The notes: a model not told the origin generated them from the sequence alone. A stretch of DNA of 21,541 nucleotides from CAZTLE01 sp964614415 (GCA_964614415.1 CAZTLE010000056.1:1-21541); one strand, 5' to 3'. Numbered from the stretch's first letter, positions 1 through 7,687 are shown. Program-made: numbers and translations.

Positions 1-946
1 TGCCGTAGGACTCTTCTTTGATGACATAGGAATTCACATCAAAGCGAATGTCATTAATTATAAGTCGGCCATTGGTTATCAGGCGCTTGTAAAGCGGTAA
101 GGCGTCCGAAGCAATCGCAAAGTGGTTTACCATAGCTCTGTTAGGCACGGCTGCATTGACTCCGGGAGATCCTGTTTGCAGTTCAACATATTCAAAACTG
201 TCAAGTTTGTACTCCGGGTTTCGTGTAATATCCGGATCATTGATAAGTTGGAATCCGTTGAAGTAGCACTTCATGTTTCCATTATTAAAGGAAATCTGAA
301 TCGTATGCCATCCCTTTGTGATTCCTCCGGGTACCCGTGAAATATTGTCATTTCCGCTGTGCATGGTACCGGATCCGATTCGGATGCTGTGATTTCGGTA
401 TGGAGCACTGTTCTTAAACTCCAGATTGTAGTACTCATTTCCTCTGTTGTGGAAGAACACCTGAATTTCGAGCTTGAACGATCTTCCAAGATAGTTTTTA
501 CCTTTTATGGTAGGTGTAAGATTGCTGTAGTTGGTCCACATTTCGACTACACCCTCCTTTTGACCGGCCCACACCACCTGGTTATTCTGAACAGTCCCTT
601 TGAGCTGTGTCCACTTCGATGGAAACTCAGTAGCCCGTTCATTATTGAAGTTGTCGTAAAAAACCAAATTTCTTCGATTGATAAAGCCCTCCAAAGGAAC
701 TCCATTCCCGCCACCGGTAGCAACAACTACCTGTCCGTTATCTTCGGTTGTAACAACCATCGGCTTGTCTTTCTTTTTCTCTTTATCTTTTCCTTCGATC
801 TCGTCGATGCCCTTGTCGATGGTCTTCTCCATGGCCTTATTTGCCTTTCTCTTTAGTATGCCCCCAACGTTCTGCGCCTGCACGCCTCCCAAACAAAGCG
901 ATAGGCACAATATGGTTAGCAGTTGTAATGGTCTTGATGTTTTCAT
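1..946 (-). CDS. OmpA-family envelope protein, 5' part (runs off left edge)
   Basis: Translating the minus strand from the ATG at 946 gives 315 open codons to the window edge. Residues 1-25 form a signal peptide (MKTSRPLQLLTILCLSLC, cleavage near VQA-Q). Residues about 30-60 are a highly charged Lys/Glu/Asp stretch. Residues about 90-280 look like a secreted jelly-roll (LamG or DUF1080-like) domain: FYDNFNNE, GWHTIQISFNNG, MKCYFNGFQL. The last visible residues, LIINDIRFDVNSYVIKEES, match the start of an OmpA C-terminal peptidoglycan-binding domain (I-x-FD-x-N-x-x-x-I-x-x-ES). The OmpA part is therefore only just entered, and its peptidoglycan-binding residues lie outside the window. It is probably periplasmic or outer-membrane anchored. 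A candidate response-regulator box and promoter lie directly upstream. The jelly-roll assignment is less certain than the OmpA one. Confidence 0.8.
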   Translation of the reverse strand, partial: MKTSRPLQLLTILCLSLCLGGVQAQNVGGILKRKANKAMEKTIDKGIDEIEGKDKEKKKDKPMVVTTEDNGQVVVATGGGNGVPLEGFINRRNLVFYDNFNNERATEFPSKWTQLKGTVQNNQVVWAGQKEGVVEMWTNYSNLTPTIKGKNYLGRSFKLEIQVFFHNRGNEYYNLEFKNSAPYRNHSIRIGSGTMHSGNDNISRVPGGITKGWHTIQISFNNGNMKCYFNGFQLINDPDITRNPEYKLDSFEYVELQTGSPGVNAAVPNRAMVNHFAIASDALPLYKRLITNGRLIINDIRFDVNSYVIKEESYG

Positions 947-975
947 AGTGAGATGTTTAAAAAATTAGTACGACG

Positions 976-1006
976 CAAATATCTCATTCCGAAGTACTTG
1001 CGTCAA
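976..1006 (-). promoter_or_regulatory. Candidate promoter of the OmpA-family gene
   Basis: On the minus strand, TTG (1006-1004) is followed after 20 bases by GATATTTG (983-976), one mismatch from the Bacteroidota -7 element TAnnTTTG. The predicted start of transcription would be near 970, leaving a leader of about 24 bases. The operator-like box at 1010-1023 ends three bases upstream of the TTG, a position typical of an activator touching RNA polymerase. The assignment rests on pattern alone. Confidence 0.4.
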
Positions 1007-1009
1007 TCG

Positions 1010-1023
1010 CTTATATGGGGTAT
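1010..1023 (-). promoter_or_regulatory. Putative response-regulator box A (upstream of OmpA gene)
   Basis: On the minus strand this reads ATACCCCATATAAG, sharing the 10-mer ATACCCCATA and the following YRAG with boxes at 1786-1799 and 5032-5045. The left half, TACCCCA, followed by a two-base spacer resembles the 7-2-7 heptamer arrangement bound by NarL-type regulators; the right half is degenerate here. The encoded NarL/LuxR-type regulator next door is the obvious candidate to bind it. Confidence 0.55.
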
Positions 1024-1031
1024 TCTGAGAG

Positions 1032-1064
1032 GTGAGTAGTTAGTTGTGAGTTGTTAGTTGTGAG
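1032..1064. repeat. 14-bp tandem repeat, 2.4 copies
   Basis: The unit GTGAGTWGTTAGTT occurs at 1032-1045 and 1046-1059, followed by a partial GTGAG at 1060-1064. It sits in the intergenic space between the response-regulator gene and box A. No coding function is apparent. Confidence 0.75.
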
Positions 1065-1069
1065 ACCAG

Positions 1070-1116
1070 CCTGCGGCAGGCAGGTTCCAAATTCCAAATT
1101 CGTAAATCGTAAATTC
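1070..1116. repeat. Intergenic palindrome followed by 7-bp AT-rich repeats
   Basis: CCTGCGGCAGG (1070-1080) is a perfect inverted repeat around a single G and continues as CAGG. It is followed by two copies of TTCCAAA (1085-1098) and two of TCGTAAA (1100-1113). It starts just past the response-regulator stop codon. The palindrome could form a small hairpin but has no T-tract on the minus strand, so it is not called a terminator. Such GC-palindrome plus AT-repeat junk is common between genes in Flavobacteriia. Confidence 0.6.
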
Positions 1117-1120
1117 AGGG

Positions 1121-1747
1121 TCAGATAAGCTTCTGCTTGAACGCCTTGTAAATGGCTTCCGCCCGGCTGTTCACGTGTAGTTTAGAGTAGATATTCTTGA
1201 TATGCGTTTTTACCGTGTGTGGACTTAAAAAGATCTCGTCCGCCACGTCCTTGTAATTCATGCCTTTGCTTAGCATCTTAAGGACTTCCGTTTCCCGTTC
1301 AGATAAGGGGTTGTCAATGATTCGGAAGGAATTGATAATTCTCCGCGCGACCTGACTACTCATAGGTGATCCGCCATTGTATACCTCCCTAATATGGACC
1401 AGCAGGTCGGCAGGATTCGTATCCTTCAACAGGTATCCCGAAGCACCTACACAAAGTGATTGGAAAATCGAGTCATCATCCGACTGTACTGTCAGCATAA
1501 TAATATCAAGCTCCGGACAAAGACGCTTCAATTGTCGGGTGACCTCGATGCCCGATTTGCCGGGAAGATCTATATCCATAAGGACGACATCCACGGGTAG
1601 TTTTGGAAGCGAGGCCAGCGCCGATTCCCCATCGGGAAAAGCATACTTACAGGCAAAACCCGAGGACCCATCTACAATAAGCGTAAGAGTCTGACGAATT
1701 TCATTATCGTCCTCAACAATAGCAATATGGATGGTTTCAGAATTCAT
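1121..1747 (-). CDS. NarL/LuxR-family response regulator
   Basis: Cytoplasmic DNA-binding partner of the sensor kinase encoded just upstream. Starting at the ATG at 1747 it has 208 residues. A receiver domain fills residues 1-125, with acidic pocket E12-D13-D14, phospho-acceptor Asp58 in VVLMDIDLPG, the LTV switch threonine near 86 and the conserved Lys in YLLKD near 108. A LuxR-type helix-turn-helix follows (LSERETEVLKMLSKGMNYK, then SPHTVKTHIKNIYSKL). An in-frame ATG at 1786 would add 13 basic residues and overlap the kinase gene. The 1747 start is preferred because receiver domains begin almost directly at the first beta strand and it leaves a 10-base gap after the kinase stop. Co-transcription with the kinase is likely. 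A box matching the putative operator lies inside the end of the kinase gene. Confidence 0.93.
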   Translation of the reverse strand: MNSETIHIAIVEDDNEIRQTLTLIVDGSSGFACKYAFPDGESALASLPKLPVDVVLMDIDLPGKSGIEVTRQLKRLCPELDIIMLTVQSDDDSIFQSLCVGASGYLLKDTNPADLLVHIREVYNGGSPMSSQVARRIINSFRIIDNPLSERETEVLKMLSKGMNYKDVADEIFLSPHTVKTHIKNIYSKLHVNSRAEAIYKAFKQKLI

Positions 1748-1757
1748 TTTCAGCAAG

Positions 1758-4700
1758 TTACGCTTCTTTTGCCTGATAATCGTCACTCGTATGGGGTATT
1801 CGGTCCAGTCGCACCGATGTTCCTTTTTCGCTGGATAAGATTGTGAGGTCTGCTCCGATCTTCCTCGCCCGATCCTTCATATTTTGTAGTCCCCTGCCCT
1901 TGGACTTCTGCTGTACATTAAAACCACCTCCGTCATCCATCAATTCCATGGCGGAATATTCACCATTCGAAGCTATCTTCAGGACCACTCTGCTACAATT
2001 GGCGTATTTCAGACAATTGTTCATGGCTTCCTTAAAGATCATCACCACCTGTTTTTTGGTCTGAGGATCGAGCATGGCATTGATCTTATCAGCGTGATAT
2101 CCTGTTGTTCTGAAGTCAATTTCCGTTGTTCCGAAGAGATCCTCGCCGAAATCTTTAAGTCTTAGGAAAGTATCACTCAAACTGTCTTTTTGCGGATCGA
2201 TCACCCACAGCAAATCCCTGAAACTTCCGGACAGGTCTTTGATGTTGTTTCTGATCTTCCCAAACCATTCGGAAGGGTCTTTCTTGTCCTTTAAGCTTCG
2301 TTCCGCCAACGTCAGAAAAAGCGATATTTTGGTCACCTTGGATCCCAGTTCATCGTGAAAATCGGCAGTGTTTTCCTTGCGCAGTTGCTCGCGCTCTTCC
2401 ACTAAAGCCTTTTCCAGTTTGGCCTCATGTTCCAACTCACGCACTTTCTTTCGAAGTCGTACGAGGTACATATACCGGATGAGTCCTGTGAGCAGAAGCG
2501 CATACAGTATAAATGCAACATGTGACTTCCAGAAGGGCGGTTTGATACGTATCTTCAGATGGATTGGTTGCTGGGCCCAAACTCCCTGATTATTGCTACC
2601 ATCGAGAATAAGCTCATATTCCCCGGGCGGGAGATTGTAATAGGTAAGTTCGGAAAGTGCCTCTGTCTCGATCCAGGATTCACTGATAGGGAGAAATTTA
2701 TGTCGATACCGGTTGTACTCAGGGTCTGAAAAGTCCAGAGCTGCATAACTCAACCGAATGGAATTCTCAAAATGCGATAAGGTGATCTTGTCCTCGTTAA
2801 GCCGGTCTTTGACCGAAACAAAGCCCTGTTCCTTGCGTAACGTGCTCTCTATGGACGTAAGGGCCAGATTGAAATCACGGTTCTTTGGGATAGGTCCCAG
2901 GTCGCTCAGCACGCTTAACCCCTTACTGCTCCCTATATAAACGTTGTTCTCTTCATCGATCCATAGCGCGTTTTTGTTGGTGATGTTATCTGCCAACCCG
3001 TCCCGGGATGTATAATATTTTCTATCGGCCAAAGTATTGCTCGCCTCGTCATAGATTGCTTTAACCACGCCGCTTGTCGTTGCAATCCAAAGACTCCCCT
3101 CCCGGTCCTCCATAATCCCCAATACGTACTCGGATGGCAAGCCTTCCTCACGCCCGAACTGCTTAAAATCATTGGAGTTTTCCCGATACAAATTAAGTCC
3201 GCGCTGTGTTCCGATCCACAATCTGTCACGACTATCGCGGAAAACACGTTTAATACTGTTATTGCTCAATTGAGTGCTGTCGCCAAAAACATTGATGTAG
3301 TTCTCAAATGTGCCATCGTCTTCGGGGGAGATCAATCGGCCCAATCCATGATATGTCCCTACCCAAAGGCCACCGCTCCGGTCATTGGTCATTTGCAGCG
3401 TCCAGGAATTAACAAGGGCGTCATCACGAGAATCGTCGGGTTCAACTACCTTAACCTGAGGATTGGCTATATCCCCTCCCTGGAAGCGAATATTGAGAAG
3501 CCCCCTGTAATTTCCAACCCAGAAGCTCTCGGGATTCTCTTCAAACACCTCGAAACACCAACTGTGAGGCAGAACGTCCTGATCTGTATAGTGGACAAAA
3601 GGACCCGGGTTAAAATCCGCATCCAATTGGGAAATACTCAATCCGCCCAGCGCGCTTATCCAAAGTCGGTTTTGACTGTCTATCAAAATATTCCGTCCAG
3701 TTCTGAAATGTGGACTCGGAATAAAAAGATAGTCTGTTGGGCATTTGCGGTTCAGTACGTCGGACTTATGAATGCGATACAACCCTTTTACGGTAACGAT
3801 CCACAGGTTTCCAGCGGCATCTTCGGTCATGGACATCACGCTGAATATATCTTCCAGACAACTTCTTGCCTCCCCGGGCGGAAATACGAATAGCTTTCCA
3901 TGATCTTCATTAAACCGGTACAATCCGTTGGCATTGGCCACCCAAATATTCTTCTGACGGTCTTCGTACACCGAGATCACATGACTTGCCATATCCTTCC
4001 ATCCGCTTCGGGTTACAATCTCTTCTTCCTCCAGATTTCCGTCCTGTATGCGGTACTTCTTAACGTAGTTTCGCCAGGTGGCTGTCCAGAGATCGCCTTT
4101 ACTGTCGACAATGGAATGATAGATGAAATGATCGGCCACAGGCGCTCCCTGTTTATCAAAAAATTTCCTGATAATAAACTGTCCTTCATTCCATTCTCCC
4201 TTCAAAATACCTTTGCTCGATTCGATAAGGAAAAATCCATCGTCATGCTCAAGGACCCGAAAAATGTTGGTATCCTCCAGCGACAGCCCGTCATTCCATA
4301 CCAGGGGAATTGATTCAAACTCGAAATTCGTATTCCGCTGAAGAAAAATTCCCTTCTTGTGCCCTATCCACAGCCTTCCTTTGGAGTCCATGGCCATACC
4401 TCCAATACCGCCCGTCGGGATCATATGCACTTCCTCTCCGGAAAGGGCTGTAATGTCCCCGGAGGTTTTATTCAAGACGAACAGACCGCTGTAGCTTCCA
4501 ATCCACAAATTCTCATTATTGTCCTCAAGTAAGCTGGAAATAAACTCAGAGCCTTCGGAAAGAGAATCGGAAATTGACACATAGCGGATTCGTTCATCTT
4601 CCAGCACATGCAGTCCTTTGGGAGTACCTATCCACATCCGGTTATCGGAGGTCTCCAGAATGGCATGAATACGGTTATCCCGGAGCCCTACGGTGTCCTT

Positions 4701-4952
4701 TAGGCTGGCATAGAAGGAAACGAACTTTTGGCCATCGAATTTAAACAAACCGTTGTTCCCGGCTACCCACAGGAACCCTTCGGAATCCTGGTACATGTCC
4801 CTTACAATCCGGGAAGGTAAACCCGAATCGTCGGCATAACGGCTCAATTCATAAAACTGACCAAAGGCGATGGGACCGGAAAAGAGCATTCCGAAGAAAA
4901 TAAGAAATACACGAATCGCATTCATCACATTCTTCGACATAGGTATGGTCAT
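1758..4952 (-). CDS. Two-component sensor histidine kinase with periplasmic propeller and Y_Y_Y domain
   Basis: Predicted inner-membrane sensor kinase of 1064 residues. It opens with a signal/anchor segment (NAIRVFLIFFGMLFSG). There follow about 14 Reg_prop blades with the recurring pattern D-x-x-G-x-x-W-x-G-x-x-x-GL (for example LWIGSYSGLFVLN, LWIGTQRGLNLY), enough for two seven-bladed propellers. A Y_Y_Y domain (about 700-805), one transmembrane helix (about 810-830) and a short coiled segment precede the kinase core. His866 lies in ADFHDELGSKVTK, the HisKA_3 phospho-acceptor box. The ATPase domain shows the N-box KEAMNNCLKYA, the G-box DDGGGF and GRGLQNM. Such sensors often detect glycans in Bacteroidota, but the ligand cannot be inferred here. 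The start is uncertain: ATGs at 4952, 4940 and 4925 are in frame, and AAGGAG lies only two bases before the first. Unlike SusR-type hybrids, the regulator is encoded separately. Confidence 0.93.
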   Translation of the reverse strand: MTIPMSKNVMNAIRVFLIFFGMLFSGPIAFGQFYELSRYADDSGLPSRIVRDMYQDSEGFLWVAGNNGLFKFDGQKFVSFYASLKDTVGLRDNRIHAILETSDNRMWIGTPKGLHVLEDERIRYVSISDSLSEGSEFISSLLEDNNENLWIGSYSGLFVLNKTSGDITALSGEEVHMIPTGGIGGMAMDSKGRLWIGHKKGIFLQRNTNFEFESIPLVWNDGLSLEDTNIFRVLEHDDGFFLIESSKGILKGEWNEGQFIIRKFFDKQGAPVADHFIYHSIVDSKGDLWTATWRNYVKKYRIQDGNLEEEEIVTRSGWKDMASHVISVYEDRQKNIWVANANGLYRFNEDHGKLFVFPPGEARSCLEDIFSVMSMTEDAAGNLWIVTVKGLYRIHKSDVLNRKCPTDYLFIPSPHFRTGRNILIDSQNRLWISALGGLSISQLDADFNPGPFVHYTDQDVLPHSWCFEVFEENPESFWVGNYRGLLNIRFQGGDIANPQVKVVEPDDSRDDALVNSWTLQMTNDRSGGLWVGTYHGLGRLISPEDDGTFENYINVFGDSTQLSNNSIKRVFRDSRDRLWIGTQRGLNLYRENSNDFKQFGREEGLPSEYVLGIMEDREGSLWIATTSGVVKAIYDEASNTLADRKYYTSRDGLADNITNKNALWIDEENNVYIGSSKGLSVLSDLGPIPKNRDFNLALTSIESTLRKEQGFVSVKDRLNEDKITLSHFENSIRLSYAALDFSDPEYNRYRHKFLPISESWIETEALSELTYYNLPPGEYELILDGSNNQGVWAQQPIHLKIRIKPPFWKSHVAFILYALLLTGLIRYMYLVRLRKKVRELEHEAKLEKALVEEREQLRKENTADFHDELGSKVTKISLFLTLAERSLKDKKDPSEWFGKIRNNIKDLSGSFRDLLWVIDPQKDSLSDTFLRLKDFGEDLFGTTEIDFRTTGYHADKINAMLDPQTKKQVVMIFKEAMNNCLKYANCSRVVLKIASNGEYSAMELMDDGGGFNVQQKSKGRGLQNMKDRARKIGADLTILSSEKGTSVRLDRIPHTSDDYQAKEA
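1786..1799 (-). promoter_or_regulatory. Putative response-regulator box B (inside the kinase 3' end)
   Basis: On the minus strand this reads ATACCCCATACGAG and shares ATACCCCATA plus YRAGYGA with box A. It lies within the last codons of the kinase gene, about 40 bases upstream of the regulator start codon. The bases also encode protein, so the match could be chance, but an exact 10-mer is expected less than once in a window of this size. Confidence 0.35.
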
Positions 4953-5028
4953 GTCTCCTTAAAAATACAGGATTTCGCTCAAAACAAGGTCCCTGAACTC
5001 GCTGAAATAAGGGTTCTTAGCTGTAAAT

Positions 5029-5045
5029 TACCTCATATGGGGTAT
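5029..5045 (-). promoter_or_regulatory. Putative response-regulator box C (upstream of kinase gene)
   Basis: The plus strand TACCTCATATGGGGTA (5029-5044) is a 16-bp dyad with one mismatched pair, arranged as 7-2-7 half sites (TACCTCA-TA-TGGGGTA). NarL-type regulators bind heptamers close to TACYYMT in this arrangement. It sits about 80 bases upstream of the kinase start, in the only intergenic space before the kinase-regulator pair, suggesting autoregulation. A weak promoter candidate lies between (TTG 4987-4985, 17 bases, TATTTTTA 4967-4960), which would favour a kinase start downstream of 4952. Confidence 0.6.
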
Positions 5046-5052
5046 GTAATAC

Positions 5053-5286
5053 TCACTTCTGAAATCGATTCCAGCGAGCTATTACAATAACAACGATCGC
5101 AGCAAATACTATTGGGATAGTCATAAGCCCTATGCTAAAAGCCAGCAGGGTAAGAAGCGCTGCAATTCCGTAGAAACAAAGAAGATACGTAACTGCTTTA
5201 TTCCGATCTTTCTTTCTTTGAAAATCCAGGAAGATTACCAGCGGAAAAAATGGAAGGACCCATGCAAAGAGTGAAAAGAGCTGCAT
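5053..5286 (-). CDS. Small hydrophobic membrane protein of unknown function
   Basis: A 77-residue protein, MQLFSLFAWVLPFFPLVIFL at the start, with one N-terminal hydrophobic segment (residues 4-21), a basic loop (FQRKKDRNK) and a long hydrophobic region (residues 33-70) that can form two more helices, ending WNRFQK. It is probably an inner-membrane protein with three helices. The family is not recognised. It lies between the terminator of the upstream polymer operon and the kinase gene, so it is likely transcribed separately; nothing links it firmly to either neighbour. The composition is what one expects of a real membrane protein rather than a random frame. Confidence 0.65.
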   Translation of the reverse strand: MQLFSLFAWVLPFFPLVIFLDFQRKKDRNKAVTYLLCFYGIAALLTLLAFSIGLMTIPIVFAAIVVIVIARWNRFQK

Positions 5287-5338
5287 GTAATAGTAATTGA
5301 TGCACTAAGTAACGGATTAATCTGAAACAATCATAGCC

Positions 5339-5375
5339 GAAAAAGCCCCTATTTATGACATATAAATGAGGGGCT
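5339..5375 (-). terminator. Rho-independent terminator of the pgs-like operon
   Basis: On the minus strand, AGCCCCT-C-ATTTAT (5375-5362) pairs with ATAAATAGGGGCT (5356-5344) around a five-base loop, with a single bulged base, and runs straight into TTTTT. It starts 35 bases after the deiminase stop codon. Its position defines the 3' end of the six-gene minus-strand unit that starts at pgsB. Confidence 0.85.
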
Positions 5376-5410
5376 TAACAAACAAACCACCAGGGGTGAA
5401 TAGTGTCCTT

Positions 5411-6469
5411 TTAATTTTCTCTGGCAGCCAGTATTATTTTTTCGGCATTGCTTCCGGCAAGTTGCCAGGTGAGACAACGTACACTTCCGCCCAGGACACA
5501 TACTCCTGTAGCATCCACGGAAACTATCTTTTTTGAACTTTCATTTCGCATTGTTTCTATGATTTGTGCATCATTGCTACCATTGAAAACAGGTACGTAG
5601 ATCGTATTGTGTGTCGTCGTAGCATTTACATTAATTCCGCAGGCCGATCCTATTCCACCACTGGAAGTATTGTCCCAGGTAACAGGCACCTCGACGATGC
5701 GAACGTCCGGAAAACTGGACTCCAATTCCGCCAATACCTGTGCGCGAAAATCAGGAAATTCAGAATAATCATTCAGTAACAGGGTCGTCTCATCAGCCCA
5801 CATTACCATGCCGTCGGCATGCGCCAATACTTCGTCATCGGGAAGAATAATTGCGACAGACCCGGCGCCTAACAGATCTTTGAGAACAGTTCTGGCTTGC
5901 TCCATGGAAAGATCATTATCCTCCAGGAAACGGGAGGTGACAATTGCCTTACCTGCGTAGTTATCTACAACATTACCGCCGTCAAGGATATAATGTGTTT
6001 GTTTACGTTCCAATCCCAGAAGATCTGCCATCCGGGCAAAGCTTCGTTGTACACGAACACTCTCCGACTGACTCATGGAAGCCCAGGAATACACAAATTG
6101 CACAGGGTTCATCGGATTCACGGTGGTAAAGTCCCGCATCCAAATGTCTTGAACCTCTACTGTTAACAGTATGTCATTGGGAACACGTCCTTCAAAATAA
6201 GGCCGGGTATCCCGGTCTGCCAGAATTATGACGTTGTCATTACCAATGATTGCGTTGACGTAATTCACCTGGAAGTTTACAATGGCGTCAAACCGGTCCC
6301 TGTAGTAGGTGTCATGTATGGAGGGAGCCGAAAGTACCAAAGTCATTCGGTCTGTGGAAATACTATTCGTATATATAGCCGGTGTATTTACTTCTACCGG
6401 GTTGTTATCAGTTTTAGCACAGGACATTAAGGTAAACAGTGATATGAGTATAATATGCGATTGGGTCAT
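5411..6469 (-). CDS. Peptidylarginine/agmatine deiminase-family enzyme, putative lipoprotein
   Basis: A 352-residue guanidino-group hydrolase fold. Residues expected for catalysis are visible: Asp113 in WMRD, His217 and Asp219 in HADG, and the nucleophile Cys332 in GGSVRCLTWQ; asparagines near 280 (CGINVNA) may supply the conserved Asn. The His-to-Cys spacing of 115 residues equals that remembered for Porphyromonas gingivalis PAD (His236-Cys351), which points to the PAD_porph family; whether it acts on agmatine or on peptide arginine is not decided. The leader HIILISLFTLMSC ends in a lipobox-like LMSC (Cys17), so it may be an envelope lipoprotein, although the n-region lacks Lys or Arg. It starts 16 bases after the barrel gene and is the last gene before the terminator. 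Cytoplasmic agmatine deiminases would not carry such a leader. Confidence 0.85.
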   Translation of the reverse strand: MTQSHIILISLFTLMSCAKTDNNPVEVNTPAIYTNSISTDRMTLVLSAPSIHDTYYRDRFDAIVNFQVNYVNAIIGNDNVIILADRDTRPYFEGRVPNDILLTVEVQDIWMRDFTTVNPMNPVQFVYSWASMSQSESVRVQRSFARMADLLGLERKQTHYILDGGNVVDNYAGKAIVTSRFLEDNDLSMEQARTVLKDLLGAGSVAIILPDDEVLAHADGMVMWADETTLLLNDYSEFPDFRAQVLAELESSFPDVRIVEVPVTWDNTSSGGIGSACGINVNATTTHNTIYVPVFNGSNDAQIIETMRNESSKKIVSVDATGVCVLGGSVRCLTWQLAGSNAEKIILAAREN

Positions 6470-6485
6470 TGCAGGTACTTGTGTA

Positions 6486-7610
6486 TTAAAGAGTGAATCG
6501 TAATCCGATGCCGGAATAGTTGTAATTATAACTTCGGAAGAGCAATGAAGTTTCCCGCGTGCGATTGGATTCCCGGTTGTTCATGTAAAATGTACCGACG
6601 AGCGCAAGGTTATCGGTAATCGCATGTTCAAGATCCAACCGCAGCCGCAGATACTGAAACTGTAAGCGTCCCAGATCATTATTGTCAGTATCCACGGCGC
6701 GCAGCTGATCAAATGTTCGATCTACATAGCTCGCATTGAAGTCGGCCGAAAACCTCTCACCGTTATAAGAGATCTCGACGGAGGGTCGAATCTCACTATA
6801 ACTGAATCTACCCGTATCCGTATCTGTACGTATCATGTACCTGAACCCGGGGCGAATTCTCAGTTCTCTGGTTACAGGATATCGGTAAAATCCTTCTGCA
6901 TAGAAGTAATTCCAGTTCCTAACGGTAGCAGGCTCTTCGGGGTCTACAAACGTTCGGGTATATTGCCGGTTGCTGAATCCCGTTTCAATGCCATAGCTGT
7001 GATAGCCCTCGGGTCGTTTGAATACATTTCGAATCACGGCGTCAACGCCGAAAAGATCGTATTTAAGATCATTTACCTCGCCGTCCGTATAATCCCGGTT
7101 GGCGTATCGCACCTCAATAAAACTTCGGTTTTGAGGGTACATTCTAAAGAACAGGCCGGAGGAAAACTCCAAATGGCCATAGCCCAGTGGAGTGAGCAAT
7201 TCATTATCATCCAAATTATTACCGTCTCTATCCCGGAAGTTATACCGGGCCGTAAGCAACCAACGTGTATTCCGGTTCAACTCATTCTCATACCGTAACC
7301 GGGAGTAGACAGTATAATAGCTGGCATCTCCTTCGGAAAAATAGAATCGTCCCTTGGGCTGTAACCGAACGCTGAACTTATGAGGCCCCCAGGACCGGGT
7401 AATCAATCCCCGGATATCAACTTCCTGGTAAAAACTACTGAGTTGAATTTCGTCCGGCCCCATTTGTACACCATCTTCAATGAATGAATTTGGCGCTCTT
7501 AAGATGTTTGATTCGTATCCGGATTGGGTTTCCACATAGAGATCTTGTTCTGTTTGTCCGTATAGCTGGAACATGAATAACGTTAAAAATATTACTGATA
7601 GTCGCTTCAT
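6486..7610 (-). CDS. Outer-membrane beta-barrel protein of the pgs-like operon
   Basis: A 374-residue protein with signal peptide MKRLSVIFLTLFMFQLYG. The rest alternates short amphipathic strands rich in aromatic and Arg residues with Asp/Asn-rich turns (for example FSVRLQPKGRFYFSEGD, TRWLLTARYNFRDRDGNN, YNYNYSGIGLRFTL). This is the pattern of a transmembrane beta-barrel, with roughly 16 candidate strands and a C-terminal strand ending in FTL. No exact family is recognised. It begins 77 bases after the upstream gene, and that space holds its own copy of the shared ECF promoter element (7655-7686). By context it may be the outer-membrane exit or anchoring protein for the polymer made by PgsB and PgsC; this is inference. 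Many internal Arg residues could line a pore for a polyanion. Confidence 0.8.
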   Translation of the reverse strand: MKRLSVIFLTLFMFQLYGQTEQDLYVETQSGYESNILRAPNSFIEDGVQMGPDEIQLSSFYQEVDIRGLITRSWGPHKFSVRLQPKGRFYFSEGDASYYTVYSRLRYENELNRNTRWLLTARYNFRDRDGNNLDDNELLTPLGYGHLEFSSGLFFRMYPQNRSFIEVRYANRDYTDGEVNDLKYDLFGVDAVIRNVFKRPEGYHSYGIETGFSNRQYTRTFVDPEEPATVRNWNYFYAEGFYRYPVTRELRIRPGFRYMIRTDTDTGRFSYSEIRPSVEISYNGERFSADFNASYVDRTFDQLRAVDTDNNDLGRLQFQYLRLRLDLEHAITDNLALVGTFYMNNRESNRTRETSLLFRSYNYNYSGIGLRFTL

Positions 7611-7654
7611 AATACTGGTTTGTTTGTTGCTGAAGACCCTAAGGTCGTTCTGTA

Positions 7655-7686
7655 TGAGAAACAGGTATGACGGATTTTACCCTACC
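7655..7686 (-). promoter_or_regulatory. ECF-type promoter element, copy 2 (barrel gene)
   Basis: On the minus strand GGTAGGGTA (7686-7678), 11 bases, then ACCTGTTTCTCA (7666-7655). It begins one base after the stop codon of the upstream gene and ends 44 bases before the barrel start codon. It matches copies at 11391-11422 and 12083-12114 in 20 of 32 columns, with identical spacing between the two conserved blocks. Confidence 0.75.
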
Positions 7687-7687
7687 T

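Noticed and set aside
359..968. Open frames on the plus strand at 359-856 and 678-968
   Set aside because: They overlap the minus-strand OmpA-family gene, which has a signal peptide, recognisable domains and a continuous frame from 946 to the window edge; the plus-strand frames have no coherent features.
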